A DNA stretch of 64,000 bases from Tenrec ecaudatus (taxonomy: Eukaryota > Chordata > Mammalia > Afrosoricida > Tenrecidae), in the NCBI RefSeq assembly GCF_050624435.1, contig NC_134539.1, positions 123,053,525-123,117,524 on the forward strand. The letters are read 5' to 3'. The notes beneath the pieces are model-generated. The model was not told the origin of the DNA, ran no database searches, and worked only from the letters and a program-made list of their open reading frames with translations. Position numbers and translations under genes: made by a program. Positions 25,201-39,400 of the stretch are shown here, one piece after another; within the stretch, counting starts at the first letter, position 1, and each line of letters opens with the position of its first letter.

Positions 25201-28200
25201 AACTAATATCGTGAAAGGCCACTACTATGGGATATCAAGAAAAAAGTCTTCATAGGGAGAGCCAGGAAAAATGGAAAAGTCTTCATTTCTACCAACGGTG
25301 GGAGGAGCCTGACATGCCACACTTAATGGGTATAAGAGGGAGCTATTCACAAATATACAATATATACTCGTGCATAAGCTGAGTTTTCCAGCACATTTTT
25401 AATGCAGTTTTTTTGGTTAAAATTAGGTGTCTCAGTTCATATTCGGGTCGGCTTATACTAGAGTATGCACATTATGGGGTTGATTGAGGATAAGTGTACA
25501 AGGGTATTTACCTTTGCTACAAATATATTCATGAATGTGGTGGAATATATAAGAGATAAAGTAACGAAAACTTTGGGGACCTAGCCAAACATCTTGAATG
25601 AATGAGGCGTAGGAGCTGGGGCTCAGGACCGTGGACTTGGTGGAGATCAAGGTCAACTGGCTTATCATAGGCCACACAAAGGCAATGGTCTACATTCTAC
25701 GTTGCTGAGCGGCCACCCACGGTGGAGAAGAGTGGGGAAAACCAAAGGCCCATGGAGACAATTTCAACTCCCAGCAACCCTGGTGGACAGAGTCGAACTG
25801 GCCCGCAGGGCTTCCAAGGAAATACTCCTGATGGAAGCACATTGCCCGATCTTTCTCTGATGGAGAGCCTAGGGTTGGTTTGAATCGCTGATCTTTTGAT
25901 TCGTGGCTGAGCGCTTAATCCCTGCACCACCGGGGTGCCTGAGGGAGTCGCTCGGGGCACTCAGATAGAGATACCAAGGAGGAGTATCGAGTCCTGTCTG
26001 TAGAGTGCTGGCCGAGACGGCCTGCCACCTCAACGCTGATTTGACAGACGCCACCGGGAAGGGCAAGGGCAGGCCTCTTCTATTCTTTCTCCATCCCTGG
26101 TTAAGCCGGGTAGGATTTCCTATTTAGCGTCAAAGTAAGCCACAGGCTCCATTCCAACGAGCTAAACCCCAAGCAAAATAGCACTGGATCCTGTCTTGAG
26201 TTCAGCCCCGAGGAAGCATATGGGAAAAGGAGAAAGGATGGTAAAAAAGAACAACAAAAATGATGAAATCATCCAGAATTAAACCAAGAGCAACTTTAAG
26301 AGGCTGGGAGCAGTAAGCGGAGAGGAAAGATGACTAAAGGGGATTTTCTTCATCTCTGCATTGAAAACAGGAGGAAATGGGCTTAGCTGGAAATGAGGGA
26401 AACATGGGTTAATTTTGAAGGGTGAATTTCCTGAATCTCTGCGGCTTCACACTGGGACACAGGTCACCAAGAAAGAACAAAGCCACCCACGTGTGTTCCT
26501 GGTTTACAGTCAGCTTTCACATTGTCCAGTTATCTTTGGGATGGAGATTTGAAAAATAAGCTATACATGTGACCCAGGGGCAGGGGAAGGGCCCCAGTGG
26601 GTACCATAGGCCCCACAGCCCCTGGCCATGAGGTACACAAGGGCTGGTGGGTCTCAAGTCACCCTCACATTCCCTAACCAGATGAAGGGAGGGGCACAGA
26701 AGGGACTGGCTCTGACAGAGGAAATATCTGCTGTGTGGCGTCATAAAATTCCAAGGGCATGGAACATACATGCATAGTGCCTGAAAATGGAAACAAAAGG
26801 TGGGAAGGAGAAATCACATTGAGTGAGCGTAGGGTGTGCAAATGATTGTCTTAATTGCTGTGTATAAGTTGAATTGGCCAAAAATTGTGATGTTCCTTAT
26901 TTATAAGGACCCCTGCTAAAAATAGAAAGATAGAAAGATAGATAGATAGATAGAAAGAAAGAAAGAAAGAAAGAAAACCGCTTCTGGGGCTGCTTGTGTA
27001 CAACCAAGCACCTCATGAAATTGGATTCCTTGGTCTGGAGGTTCGGGGTCATGGTTCCACAGGCCAGGCCAGGTTATTGGCTGAGCAACACGTTAGTGTT
27101 ATGTTCTGCCTTCTGCTTTGTTATGTGCTACCCCAGGGCCTTACAAGCTGGCAGGTGGCAGTCGGTCTCTATTCACCTGGAGCAAGAGAGGACAGTCAAA
27201 AACATGGGGAGGATACGGAATGTGTGGCTAAGATAGTCCATAAACAACTGCTTCGCCCCTTTGCTGTGGGATCGAAAGAACTAAATGGTGCCAGGCTCCC
27301 ACTATTGAACATTTTGATCGATGATTCCTGATCAAAATGTGGGGGGAGACAGAACTGATCTTCAAATTCTCAAATTTAAAATTCCGGGGCCATGGAGATT
27401 GTCTTTATACCTTAAATTAAAAATATCCCCTGAGATCAGGTATCAGGCAACAAAGACCCAGAACAAACAATCATCATGACAACTCAAAGCTACCTTAAAA
27501 GTCCAGCTAGACCAGAGCGTGTACACTGGTACAGAGAAGAGCTGGAAACATAGGGAATCCAGGACAGATAAACTCTCAGAACCCATATTGAGAGTAGTGA
27601 TAGCAGGAGGGGAAGGTAGGGGGAGAAAGGGGGAACAGATCACAACGATCAACAACTCAAAAAAAAGAATGCAATCAATTACTATCCCTACATTGTATTT
27701 GTAGATACTAAACTATTGCCTTGGTAGATGTGTGTATTCTCAAAAACAACAAGAAATGTTCGGGGGGGAAACAGTGGTGAAGTGGTCTTGGGAGCATGGC
27801 CCGTGTATTTGGCCTTTCTGCTGACAGAGACGCACTGGGCTGCTTTTTAGACAGGATCTTCAGGTGGGGGGGCGGAGTAGAGAACCCCGGCACGGCCTGC
27901 TCCCCAGGCCCGCTCCTCTGCCTGCAGTGCAGTGGGAAAGAGCTTGGGAACTAGGAAGGCTTTGGGCCCATCCAGCCCTCAATAGCTGCTTAACCTTGGG
28001 GAAGTTACTTCCTCTCTCTGAATCACAGGGTCCCAGCTACAAAGAGAAAACAAAAATATCCCGACTCCACAGGAATGCCACCAGGTTTAAATGAATAGGT
28101 GCATATACAGCACAGGGGCTGGCTCACAAAAAACCCTCGGGTAATTGTTTGTCTCCTTTGACACCGTGATTCAAAAATGGGAGCAGAGCCTTGTCTAGAG

Positions 28201-31200
28201 GGGTTGTCTCTCTTCCACCCCCTCCCAAGTGGCCGCGGGGCCTCAGAGAGCGTGGTGGTTCTCTTTTCCAAGAGCCGACTCAGCCTCTCCAGTCTGTGGC
28301 AAAGGGTCAGGACAACAGATGCCAGTGTAAACACGCAGCCAGTGGGAAAAGAGATGCTGCCAGCACTCAGCACGCTGCCGTCCCCTCCCCGCTGTCCACA
28401 CTAGAGTGTGCGATGGGCAACATGCGTTCCCCAGAAGGACACGGGGCAGGGGTGCCTGTGATGGGAAGCCCCATCCTCCACAGAAGGGTGGCCGGGTGGC
28501 TTCAGAGTTCAGAGGCGGAGCCCTGGGAGCAGGATGCAATCACAGCAGCAGGTGAGGTCAAGCGGTTTGTGGGTCACATCCTAAAAATAAAACTTCCCAG
28601 GTGCTGGAGCTCCACTTTCTTTGACGAGGGGCGATTCACCGGGAGTTTGGGGGAGAATAGATGCCAGTTACCTGACATTTCAGTTCCCACTGCTGATCCC
28701 AAAGCCAAATGAAAACATCCTGATACTGCAAAGGGTGTCTGTCAAGTCGGTGCAAAACCACTTGTAGGGACGTCCTCGCCGGTGAGCAATCCAGGCTGAA
28801 AGGTCAGAAAAGGCCTTCCCTCCAAGACTGAAGCCACTTCTAACTAGAGGTGGAGTCAACTTGCAGAAAGCACAGCCCGTGTTCATCCCAAACCAACGCC
28901 GAAGACTAGTCAGCGGGAGCTAACCAGACCAAGAACCCCCACCTGGGTGCCCCATGCTAAGGAAGCCTCGAGTGGCTTGTTGTTTACCAAGCTGGTGTGG
29001 TGCCAAGGCCTCTGCTTCTTGACCAAGGGAGAGGGGGGCCACCGTGTCCCTCTGTGGGGCATGAAACATCTGACTGTGACCCTTCCCTGTGCCCTCTTCC
29101 TCTCTGTATCTTTCCGGTCATAGCAAAGCTGCAGCTCTAAGTATGGCGGAAGGAGGCCTGCTGGTGCTAACGGGCAGGCATTGGACTTGCTGCTCAATGG
29201 GTTGGAGGTTCAGACTCACCAGCCACTCCATGAGAGGAAGGCAGGGCCATCTGCTCCCTTAAAGATTGATGGCGTCAGAGACCCTATATAAGGTTGCAGT
29301 GGGTTTGATTTTGTGGTTGGTAACTTTTAAGGCATATCTGTGAGTCCCTGTGAGCATGACAAGGAACCCACGGGAGCAGTGAGAGCCAGCAGGGGCGGGT
29401 GTCTGCCTATTTGGCATATCTGACCTCTGATCTAGTCTCTGGGCAGCCAGCGTCCAAGAACCAGGCACGCCAAAGATGGCGCCTGTGAGTGCTGAGCTAA
29501 CCGTGGGTGGGTGGAGTTGAGTGACGGGGTGCCAGGTGAGTGGCAGACAAGGAGGGTGGAGAGAGACGTGGGAAAGTGAGGACTGAATCCAGTTGTACAC
29601 TTTAGGGACTGGATTCATTCATGCTGGTCCTTAAAATAGAGATAGCAATCAAGGTCGGATTTGCCCATTATCCCCTTTGGTGAGGCTACAACCTACAGTG
29701 AAATTGGAGAGGGCTGATAGACGAGGGTTGAGGCAGCTCATTAAAATAAATGGCTCACACTTGGAATAGTGCTGACCAGGTGCCAGGCAGGATTGAAATT
29801 GTTTTACATGAGCTGAGTAATTTAATCCTCTCCAGGACCTGATGTGGTAGGTACAGTCATCATCCCCATTTAGCAGTGAGGAAAGGGGGCCAGGGGATGT
29901 TGAGACATAAGCCCAGGGTCAAACAACTGATACATGATAGACTCCAGTCGACTGGCTCCAACGTCTGAGTGTGACAACCGCGTAACAAGGTGTGGTCTGA
30001 ATGCGCCTAAGCCAAGTGAAGGTGGCACCTGTACAGAGCATCCAAGTGCTCTAGCACGTTCACTTACAAGAACAGCCTCTGCCTCCAAAACAGGAGAGTG
30101 CGGAATGCCCAGAGTTGGTAAAACCAGGTCCAAACTTAACCCTGCTGCTGTGGACTCCAAGCCCTATGGCTTTCTCTACCACCTGGTCACTTGGAATAGT
30201 TGTCTCTTTGATGAACAAGGGAGGATCCAGGTTGCATTGGAATGAACCACTTCACCAGAGCTTGGTCACTCATAGGTGGATTAAATTAAACCTGTAAACC
30301 TGTAATGCTTCAGGCTGAAAGGAGACCCCCAAGGCAATGTTCTCAGCCTCCCAACAGCTTTTTCAACTCATTGATAAATCAATGATCCACATTTCACAGC
30401 CTGTAAGAAGACCACTGAAAGCTAAGAAGCCCCTTGAAGTCCCCTCCTTTCTCTGGCACATAAGCCTCATGCAGAGGGGTGTGTAGAAGAAGCAAGTGTG
30501 CCCGTGCTGCCTGCAGGAGTCCCAGACAGCTGGCTGCCCTTTGAGGACAGTGGAGGACCTCGAAACAAAAAACAAAAAAAAGAAACATGACCAAACTCGG
30601 GTTTTATTTCATAGCCCTCACTGAGATTCAAAGGTCTTGTCCAGCCACCCACCTGACCCATGGCTCTCGTCTACATTCCTACCAAACCTCTATTTAAATG
30701 CTTCCAGGGACAGGGAACTCACGACCTACTGCGGAACCCCCATTTTACTGCCAATGGCCCCGACAATCCCTAAATTCCCTGTATGAGCGGGGTTCGCTCT
30801 CCTTAGAGCTCCTGGGTCCTCCATGTTCGGGGCTCTTAGCATGTAAGACCATCCTTCAGACCAGGGGTTCTCAACCTTCCTAATGCTGTGACCCTTTAAT
30901 GTCGTTCCTCATGTTGTGGTGACCACCCCAACCATAGAATTACTTTCATTGCTACTTCATCACTGTAATGTTGCTATTGTTATGAATCAGGTGGCCCCCA
31001 AAAGGGTCGCTACCCACAGGTTGAGAACCACTGCCTGAAATCCACTTTACAACTGAAAGGCTCTTCTTTTGTCCGCACCAAGGCCTCTTCTATGAGGTAG
31101 TCTCCCCCGTTCAGTAGCTTCTTATAATGCAAGGCTTGGAGAATGGGATGTCTAGATTTGGTTCCTGGTTTTCGACAGCTTCTCTGCTGGGAGCTCGTGG

Positions 31201-33440
31201 TGGTCATGCTCACCTCTCTGGTCTCGGGCTCGCTGTCTGCCAGATAGGACAGCAACACTTGCCTCGTAGTATCTCGGCATGCCTAACATCCAGCAGGTCC
31301 TCAATACATGGCAGCCACCTTTCTACCGACAGGAGCTCTAGTGGTGAAGTGTCAACACATGGGGCTGCTAACTGCAAGGTGGGCAATTCTAAAGCACCAG
31401 GCTGTCTGCTCCTATAGAGTTGCCGTCTCAAAAATCCACAAGGGGAGTTCCACCCTGTCCGGCAGGGTCGCTGTGAGTCAGCATGGACTCGGCGGCGCCG
31501 AGTTTCTTGTTGTTTTTCCTTCTACCGGTGCCTTCAAGGTTTTCACAGGGAACTACATCTCTCACCCAGTTTATCACTGACTTTTTTTTCTTTTTTTTAC
31601 ATTTTATTAGGGGCTTATCACTACTTTTTATACTAGCTTTTCTTCATCCTATACTACCCTCCCCACACATTCCTCCGTTAAAATTAGTCATCAAAAGTGG
31701 AGACTCAAAGCCCACTTTTCTCTAGTTCTTAAATACTTCCTCTCCCCCACTATCATGATCCCAATTCTACCTTACAAACCTGACTAGACCAGAGGATGTA
31801 CATAGGCACAGATAGCAACTAGAAACACAGGGAATCCAGGACAGAAGACTCCTCCAGGACCAGTGGTGAGAGTGGCGATGCCTGGAGGGTGGAGAGAATG
31901 TGGGGTAGAAAGGGGGAACTGATTACAAGAATCTATATATAGCCCCCTCCCTAGGGAAGAGACAGCAGAGAAGAAGGCGGGGGGAGATGTCAGACTGTAA
32001 TATATGACAAAATAGTAATTTATGAATGATGAAGGGTTCATGAGGTAGGGGGGAGTGGGGAAGAAATGAGCAGCAGATATTAAGGGCTCAAGTAGAAGGC
32101 AAATGTTTTGAGAATGATGATGGCAACAAATGCACATATGTTCTCGACACAATGGATGGATGTATGGATTGTGATAAGAATTGTACGAACTCCCAATAAA
32201 ATTATTTTTAAAAATAGTCATCAAACCCAAGCCCTTACGTTGAAACCCTCACTGGGCTTCAGGTCACACACCACAGTTGGCTGATGAGTGAGCTCTTTCC
32301 TTTCCGGGCACGTTTCTATCACTAGGGCTTTCTTCTCGTGAGCTGATCAGCACACACAATGGTACTCAGAAGCGCTGCGGTGGTCCGGGTCTTGGTGCGG
32401 GCTTTCAGAAATTATAGTCAAGGCACTTAGGAAAGAGTCAGGGTCATGTGAATAATGAAAAAGAGATTTGCGAAAAGGGTGCTTGCCAAGATCGAGAAAA
32501 CTAGGCACTGGTGCTTCTAGGTACTCCCTCCCTGCACAGATGGGCAGGATGACAGGGCCACCCCGACAGGCAAGGTCTGGTTATCTGCCGCTCCCCACTC
32601 CCTGGCTTGCCCCGTGTCCTGGGGCAGATCCCTGACCTCAGCAGCCAGTTTCATCATCTGTGAAATGAGGGGGTTGAGTAAGGTCTCCTGTGAGGGGGAA
32701 CATTCTGGAAAGCATAATTCTCCAGAGAATGGATGCCTCCCACAGTAAACGAACACTTCTGACTCAGACTTAGACCTCTTCCCTCGTGTTTTCAATCTTC
32801 CTGTTTATGTGCATAAAAAAAAAACACCCAAAAAAAAGGTCTTTTCTGCTCAGCAGCTGATGTATCTTATTTAAGACTTTCATCCTCAAGACTTAGAAAC
32901 TTCAATCCCTCCCCCCTTGGGCACACCACCCCACACACCAGGCACTGGACACAAGTTTCCTGGACACAAGTTTCCTGGACACACATTACCGGGGTCTTTG
33001 ATCACCGGGTGGAGAATAAAGGTCCAGTAATTGGGGAATGGTTCAGACTCTTGTGATCGCTCTACACCAAGGAGTACGGTGCCTCCCTGGTTACAAACCA
33101 GCAAATACTTAATGAGCCACTGTGTCCCCCAGCCTTTTTTTTGGGGGGGGGGGGCGTAACAACACACCAGAACACAGAAAGCTGTTTCTGCCCCAAAGGT
33201 GCAGCAAACAATCTGGTGAACTAGAAAGGGGGTTAGGACTGACATGAGAAGTCAACAGCGGCCCCTAACATGTCTGTGACATGGATGGTGACATGGGTCT
33301 TCCATAGCGTATCATCTCACAGCCACCAAGACGACCTACAGTCCACAGATGAGGAACGGCCACACCCAGAACCCAAATATCAGGAAGCCACTGCCTCTCT
33401 TTCTGGCATCTATGTTGTTTTGAAATGAGTGTGAGCACCG

Positions 33441-33477
<37 letters not shown>

Positions 33478-36400
33478 CTCTCACACACACATATACACTC
33501 ACACACACTCTCTCACACACTCTCACACACACACTCTCACACACTCTCACACACACACACTCTCTCACACACACTCTCACACACACTCTCTCACACACAC
33601 TCTCTCACACACACTCTCACACACACCTATGTTGTTTCAAAATGAGTGTGAGCACCGTCCATCACTCACACAGACACGCACCCTAAACACAGGTTCTCAT
33701 ATCACCCCTAGTCCACTCCTCTTTCCTCATTGGTGGGATGGAAAGGGCGTGGGATCCCTAACAGGGCTGGGCAGTCACTTCTGAAAGCAGAACTTGTTCG
33801 TTTTTAAACAAGGGCCAGCCAGTTGGACCAGAGAGTGGGTGTTTCCATGCAAATTCCAGCACTTTCATGTTGCTCCATGAACTGAGCCCAGCCAGGACAG
33901 CAAGCCCTGAAGAGCCTTTGATTAGGTCTTGAGAGGGATTCAATTAGCATCATGGAAACACAGAGCAGATTTCAGAGGAAAGGTCAGCTGCAATCACTAG
34001 CATTTGCTATCCACCATCTGCCAAGCAGGAAGTGCTACTCAGATCTATTTTTAATCATCTTCCCTAGGCTGGGGCTCCTGGGAGCGCAGAGGCGACGGTT
34101 AATCCAAGACTAACAGTCGCTCCCTACCTTTCCGTGCACATTTTAAAATAGCGCCTCTGGATACTCAAGACCAACTTAGGCATAGAGGCCCGGTTCTTGG
34201 GTTCTGCCATTCTGGCATCTGCCCCAAAGGTAAGTGTGCAGGGCTGTGGTCGGGGACCACTTCTTGGGGAAATAGCTTAAGATTGCTTGGAAACATCAAC
34301 TGAGTCCATATAATACAGGAATCCCTAGAACCGGGTTCCAAGCATCTCTTTGGGGTGTAAGTGGCAGAGGAAAGGCGGTCAGAGTGTGATCCCAGAATCA
34401 GTCACGCCCCCAAGCTGGGAGAGAGCCAAAGGTAACCAGGCAAGCTTCCTAGTCGCTCCCGTTTTTATTTTAGGTGCATCTTATCGCATCAGAAAGGTAA
34501 GTTAAAGCCAGGTTCGTCCATGCAGTAACCTCACGAATATGAACTGACTAAAGAAGGGGGGGGGTCTTCATCTCAAACCCCAAGGCTCCGGCCTGTCTTG
34601 TGGCTGCTCTGGCCAAGCAGAGGAACACTGTCCACTGGGATCCCCCAGCTCTGACTGGCAGCAGCGCTCAGGTCTCCGGCTCTGGATGGGGAGTCTGGCC
34701 ACACGCTGTGCAGAATCAGCTTGGCTCTGAAGGCCCTTGAATTCTCCCAGTCCACACACTGAACACAATTTCCTTGGCTCCAGACACACCTCTAGCTTCC
34801 AGGTTCCACCCTCAGGTAAAGGGTAAGTATGTGTGCAATTGTGTCCCAGCCAAGTCAAAGTCGTCTACCAAGAAAGAGCTGGGGCCGCCCAGCTGGGGAG
34901 CCCCCACTCAGGGCCTGATGCATCCAGTGCCCAATGAGAGCTGCAGGGTACACTGGGCTTTTGCCTACCTCTCCACCCGCAATCTCCCCGCCTTTTAAGA
35001 GCTTATCTGGCAGTGAGCATCCGGTGGGGAAAGCGAAGCCCAAAGGGCACCTTGGCTGTGGGATCTTTGCCTGAGGATGTGAAATAGGAGCTTGGGTATT
35101 TGGGGAAATTTAAAACCAGCCAGAGTCCAGCTAGAGAGGAAGAGACCAAATGGGAGGCCTATGCGGCACAGGGGACCGAGCTCTCCCGGCCAGACTGGAG
35201 CCCCTCCCTCTGTGCTGGCCATGCTAGAACTCCGTTCTAGAGAGCTGGGGCACACATGCCCCAAGTTGACTGCACAAGGTCACTGCCCCTGGCCCAGCTG
35301 GATCACAAAGGAATTGGGCTTCCGGGCCCTACTGGCTTTTAGCGCCTTTTCTTGTCTGGTGTCAGACGAGAAGGAATTTAATCAATAAGCTACTGAGGAC
35401 TGGACCCCTGCCCCTGCCGAGGGGCGCCCTGCTCTCCTCCCACTCCTTCCTGCTTTATCAACGGGTTCAGAATCCTCAATGAAGAACCCCAAGGGAGATC
35501 TGGATGCTGGCTTTGGTCCACGTGTCATGGCCCAGGAAACCGGTCAGTCAAGGGGTGGCCTGTTTTGGACACAGCCTGGGAAGGACTCAGAGAGGATCTA
35601 GGCTGGGTTCCTGGACTGATTTGTAGCAAGCAATAAATAGACCATGTGGTAGAGCACAAATGTAAGGCCTGTGAGGTCAGGCCTGAATTCCATTCCAATC
35701 ACACTGTTTCCAAGCTGAACGATCTTTGTTAGCTCAACAAGGTCGATCCTGCATGAGGGTAAGGGGTAGGTGGGCACAGATGCAGTCTTTTCTGAGAGTT
35801 GCTTCAGTGTCTGTTGGAGGAGCCAGGGTGGCACAGTGGTTACACGCTGGGTTGCGAACAGAAAGGTCAGTTGTTCAAAGTCACCAGCTGCTCCTTGGGA
35901 GACTAACAAGGTTTTCTATTGCCATGAATCGTTACAGTGGGGGGTAGGGGGTCACTGAACGTTGGCATCAGCGAGTTAATGCAAGTGAAGGCTTTTGAAG
36001 TGCACATGAAGACGAATGCGATGAAGAATTTGCTGAGTAGAGGCTGGCTCAGTCATTTCAAAATGAGGGCAGAATTACCTAACCCTGAAGGCAAGTAAGT
36101 AGGAGTTGTCCCTAAGTGAGACTACACACATCTTTCAAGACTTAAACACACACAATTCACAAAGTGCCCACACAGTGGCTGGCATTTAGTGATCAGTGAA
36201 ATAATGGCCGTTGTCATCACTGGGAGAAGGAGGTGTCCTACGAGCTGTCTCCTTTTTCAAGCAAAGGTCACTCAAGACCAGCCCTTAGGCCTCCAGTAGA
36301 AAGGGCTAGGCAGTAGGTGGTGAACAGGAGGGGCAGGGAGTGTAAGTATTTTCCAAGAACCCAAAACACGTGTCTTCACACAGTGATCCTTAAAGACCGT

Positions 36401-39400
36401 GCCAACTCCATCGGCATCTCCCAGGGGTGCTGGCTGGGACTAGGGTGAGGCCAGCCAGAATGCTAGAGATTAAACGGTAAGAAGGCACTCACTCTGGGTA
36501 CTCCCCTGCACTTCTAACACTGAAAGTTGGTGTCTCCTGCCATTAAGGGGCCCTCGGTGACCTGCTTCTCGGTCCCTTAAGTCAACTGCACGCAGACCTC
36601 TGGAAAACACCTCTCTGCGAGTGGGCGCTGGAGCTTGTGGTCTCACCTCCATTCCAGGTGATTCGGATGTGTTGACACCGTGCAATCTGTGACTGTGCTC
36701 TTGAGAATCCTCACCAGGAACCCCAGTTTCAACTACTCTCGGGGAGTTCTAGAATCCAGGAAGACTACAGCAACCATCTGCTAGTCTCCTTCACTTTGCC
36801 CTGTCCCAAGATCCAGCCCACGTGGCTACTCCAAGAGGTATCGGAATCTGCAGCTCGGGTCTCCCTTTAACGCAATCGACTGTGGAGCTGCTGCTGGGAG
36901 TTTAAATAATTCAATGAATCCCAAGAAGGCAAGTGAGTCAGGCAAGGAGTGTCCAGGCCCTGGGGAACTTTTCAAAGCTCTCCTCTGGGTTATGGATGTT
37001 TGGTTTTGCCAATGATTTACCTGTTTGCTCTATAGCTGAAGGCGCCACCAGAGAAGGGCAGGCTATTAATTACACACAACCACTGCCCTCGTGTGATGCT
37101 TGCTGAATTCTAAGCAGCATCAAAATTCCTTCTCACACAAAGCTCACGAGTATACGGTTTATAATAGAAGCTAGAGTGTTTCCAAACCAGATCAAGCTAT
37201 AATATTGTAGTTCAATCTAATCCTATGCGCTGTCCCTTTCTTAAACCTTTGCGTGGCTCCCCGCAGCATACAGAATTCAGTGTAAACTCCTGAACTGCGG
37301 AACCCACCCCTTGACCTCCTGCTTCCCTCCCACACATCCTTCCTTTCCATCTGTCTTGCCAGCACTTCTCTGGGCTTAATCTCCTCTCCACGAAGTCCCT
37401 ATGCCGGCTCCGCATGAACTCTCTCTCCTTGTTCCCTTGGTAAACGCTCACCCTGCTCTTCCCCCCCCCCTGGAATAATCCACGTTTTATAACGGATATT
37501 TATAATTGCTCTGTTCCTAGAGCATAAGCTACTTGAGGGCAAGGTTCTGTTGTGCCCACTCTTATATCCCTAGTGCCTCCTACATGGATACTGGGTGCAA
37601 ACGCATATACTCTTGGATAAGCCGAGTTTGGGGGCACGTTTGTAATGCAGTTTTTGCAGTAAAATTAAGTGCCCTGGCTGATATTCGGGTCAGTAAGTAT
37701 AAAATTCAGTGGCAGAGCCAGGCCTACAGCAGAGATGGCTCGGCTCTCCTGACGGACCTCACGTCGTTCTCCCATCAGCCATCAGCGTGATGAAACTATG
37801 AATCCATCTGAGCTGTCTTGCTTGGCCATCTCATAACCCACGGTGGGAAACGGTGGGTGCTAGGAGGCTGAGGTTGGTATACATTTGGCCTGTGGAGTGG
37901 GGTTCCCAGTGTAACTCATTGGGCCGTGGTCAATGAGGGAAGTGCTTCAACCCTTATTCTGGTCATTCCAAATATTGAGATTCTAGGTCCCCTGAAGTCA
38001 CAAAACCTGTACCACCAACACCTACTCCATGGGATCTTTCTGATCATCTTGCTCAGAGGTCAGCAACCACCACCAAATCTGGCCCTTCAGTGGTTCTATA
38101 AATAGAGTTTCACTGGACCTCGGCCATGCTCGTGTGTTTACATGTTCTGTGACTGCAGAGTTGATTTGGGACAGAACCTGATGTCCAGCAAATCCTAAAG
38201 TGTATTTACTCTCTGGCCCTTAAAGTCCCAGGCCCCACAGCACAGGATGTCAAGATGCCAAAAGCCCCTCCTTTCCAAAAGGGGACTGACTACCCCTGCT
38301 CTGAAGTTAGTGAACCAACTGGCTTTTGAATGATGTCATTTTCTTTTTTTAGCACTGGTTACCAGCCTGGGAGTCAGGCGGCAATTCTGCCGGTCAGACA
38401 CACAAGGGGCGAGAAACACCCAGCATCAGGTCTGGTAAAGCACAACGGTGGCTCCATAAATGTTTATTGAATAAATAAACAGAGGCTTGGGAAATCAGGC
38501 AGTCTGGGCCCTGAACAAAAGTACACACTGCCCTCGTGCCACTTTCAAGGTGACCAGGCACACAGGTGCCTGGCAACAGCCTGGTGACCTAGATTTGCCA
38601 GCCCCTATCTTATCACTCAGCAGCACCTGCCCCACAGTGTTTTTATAGAGAGCAAGTGAGACAGACAGGGAGGAGCTCTCCTCCCCCACAGATAGACTTT
38701 GCCTTTTTTGTTGTTTCTTTCTTTCTCCTACTGAGGGGGGAGTAGAAAGTGCAGGGGTCTCAGTTGCAGGACCTCTACAATGTCTGCTTCCACTCAACTC
38801 CTCGTTCTTCGGTGAATCCATGGGGGTAGAAGGACTGACCGTATAGGACTCGTTAGAGTGCTCTTTCAGCATTTGCAGGAGAGGCCTGTGGGGTACCCCA
38901 GGACTATAAAGCCAAGTAACCCCCACCTCCCCTTAGCAACCATGAGAACCTTGGTCTCTCCTGAGAACAGCTATTCCTCCCAGGATACATTGGAGAATGG
39001 CAGCTCTCATTGCTGCTCACCCTGAGCTACAACCAGAGAAGGCAAGAGCCTTGGTGGAAGTTGAACTAGGGTGAACTAGCTCAGGCTGATGTTGCAGGGG
39101 GCAAGAGAAACCAGGATACAAGAGAGAGGCTGTGAAGAATGGGAATTCCAGAACACTTAACTGTGCAGCCGAACCTGTACACGAACCAAGAGGCAGTTGT
39201 GCGAACAGAATGAGGGCGTACTGTAGTTTAAAACCAGGAAAGGTGTGGGTCAGGGTCGCTCAATCTGTGCGCTGCGTAAATCAGAGAAGCTGGCCTGTCT
39301 GAAGAATGCGGTAACCTGCGACTCGACATGCAGAAGACTCAACCTTGTTTGCTGAAAGTGAGGAGGCCCTGGAGCATTGCTGCAGAAGGTCAAGGCCTGC

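Noticed and set aside
33436-33626. Possible CRISPR-like repeat pattern
   Set aside because: It is an irregular dinucleotide microsatellite without unique spacers, in a mammalian genome.
33425-33784. 119-codon His/Thr/Ser/Leu-rich frame
   Set aside because: It is a translation of a CA/CTCT microsatellite.
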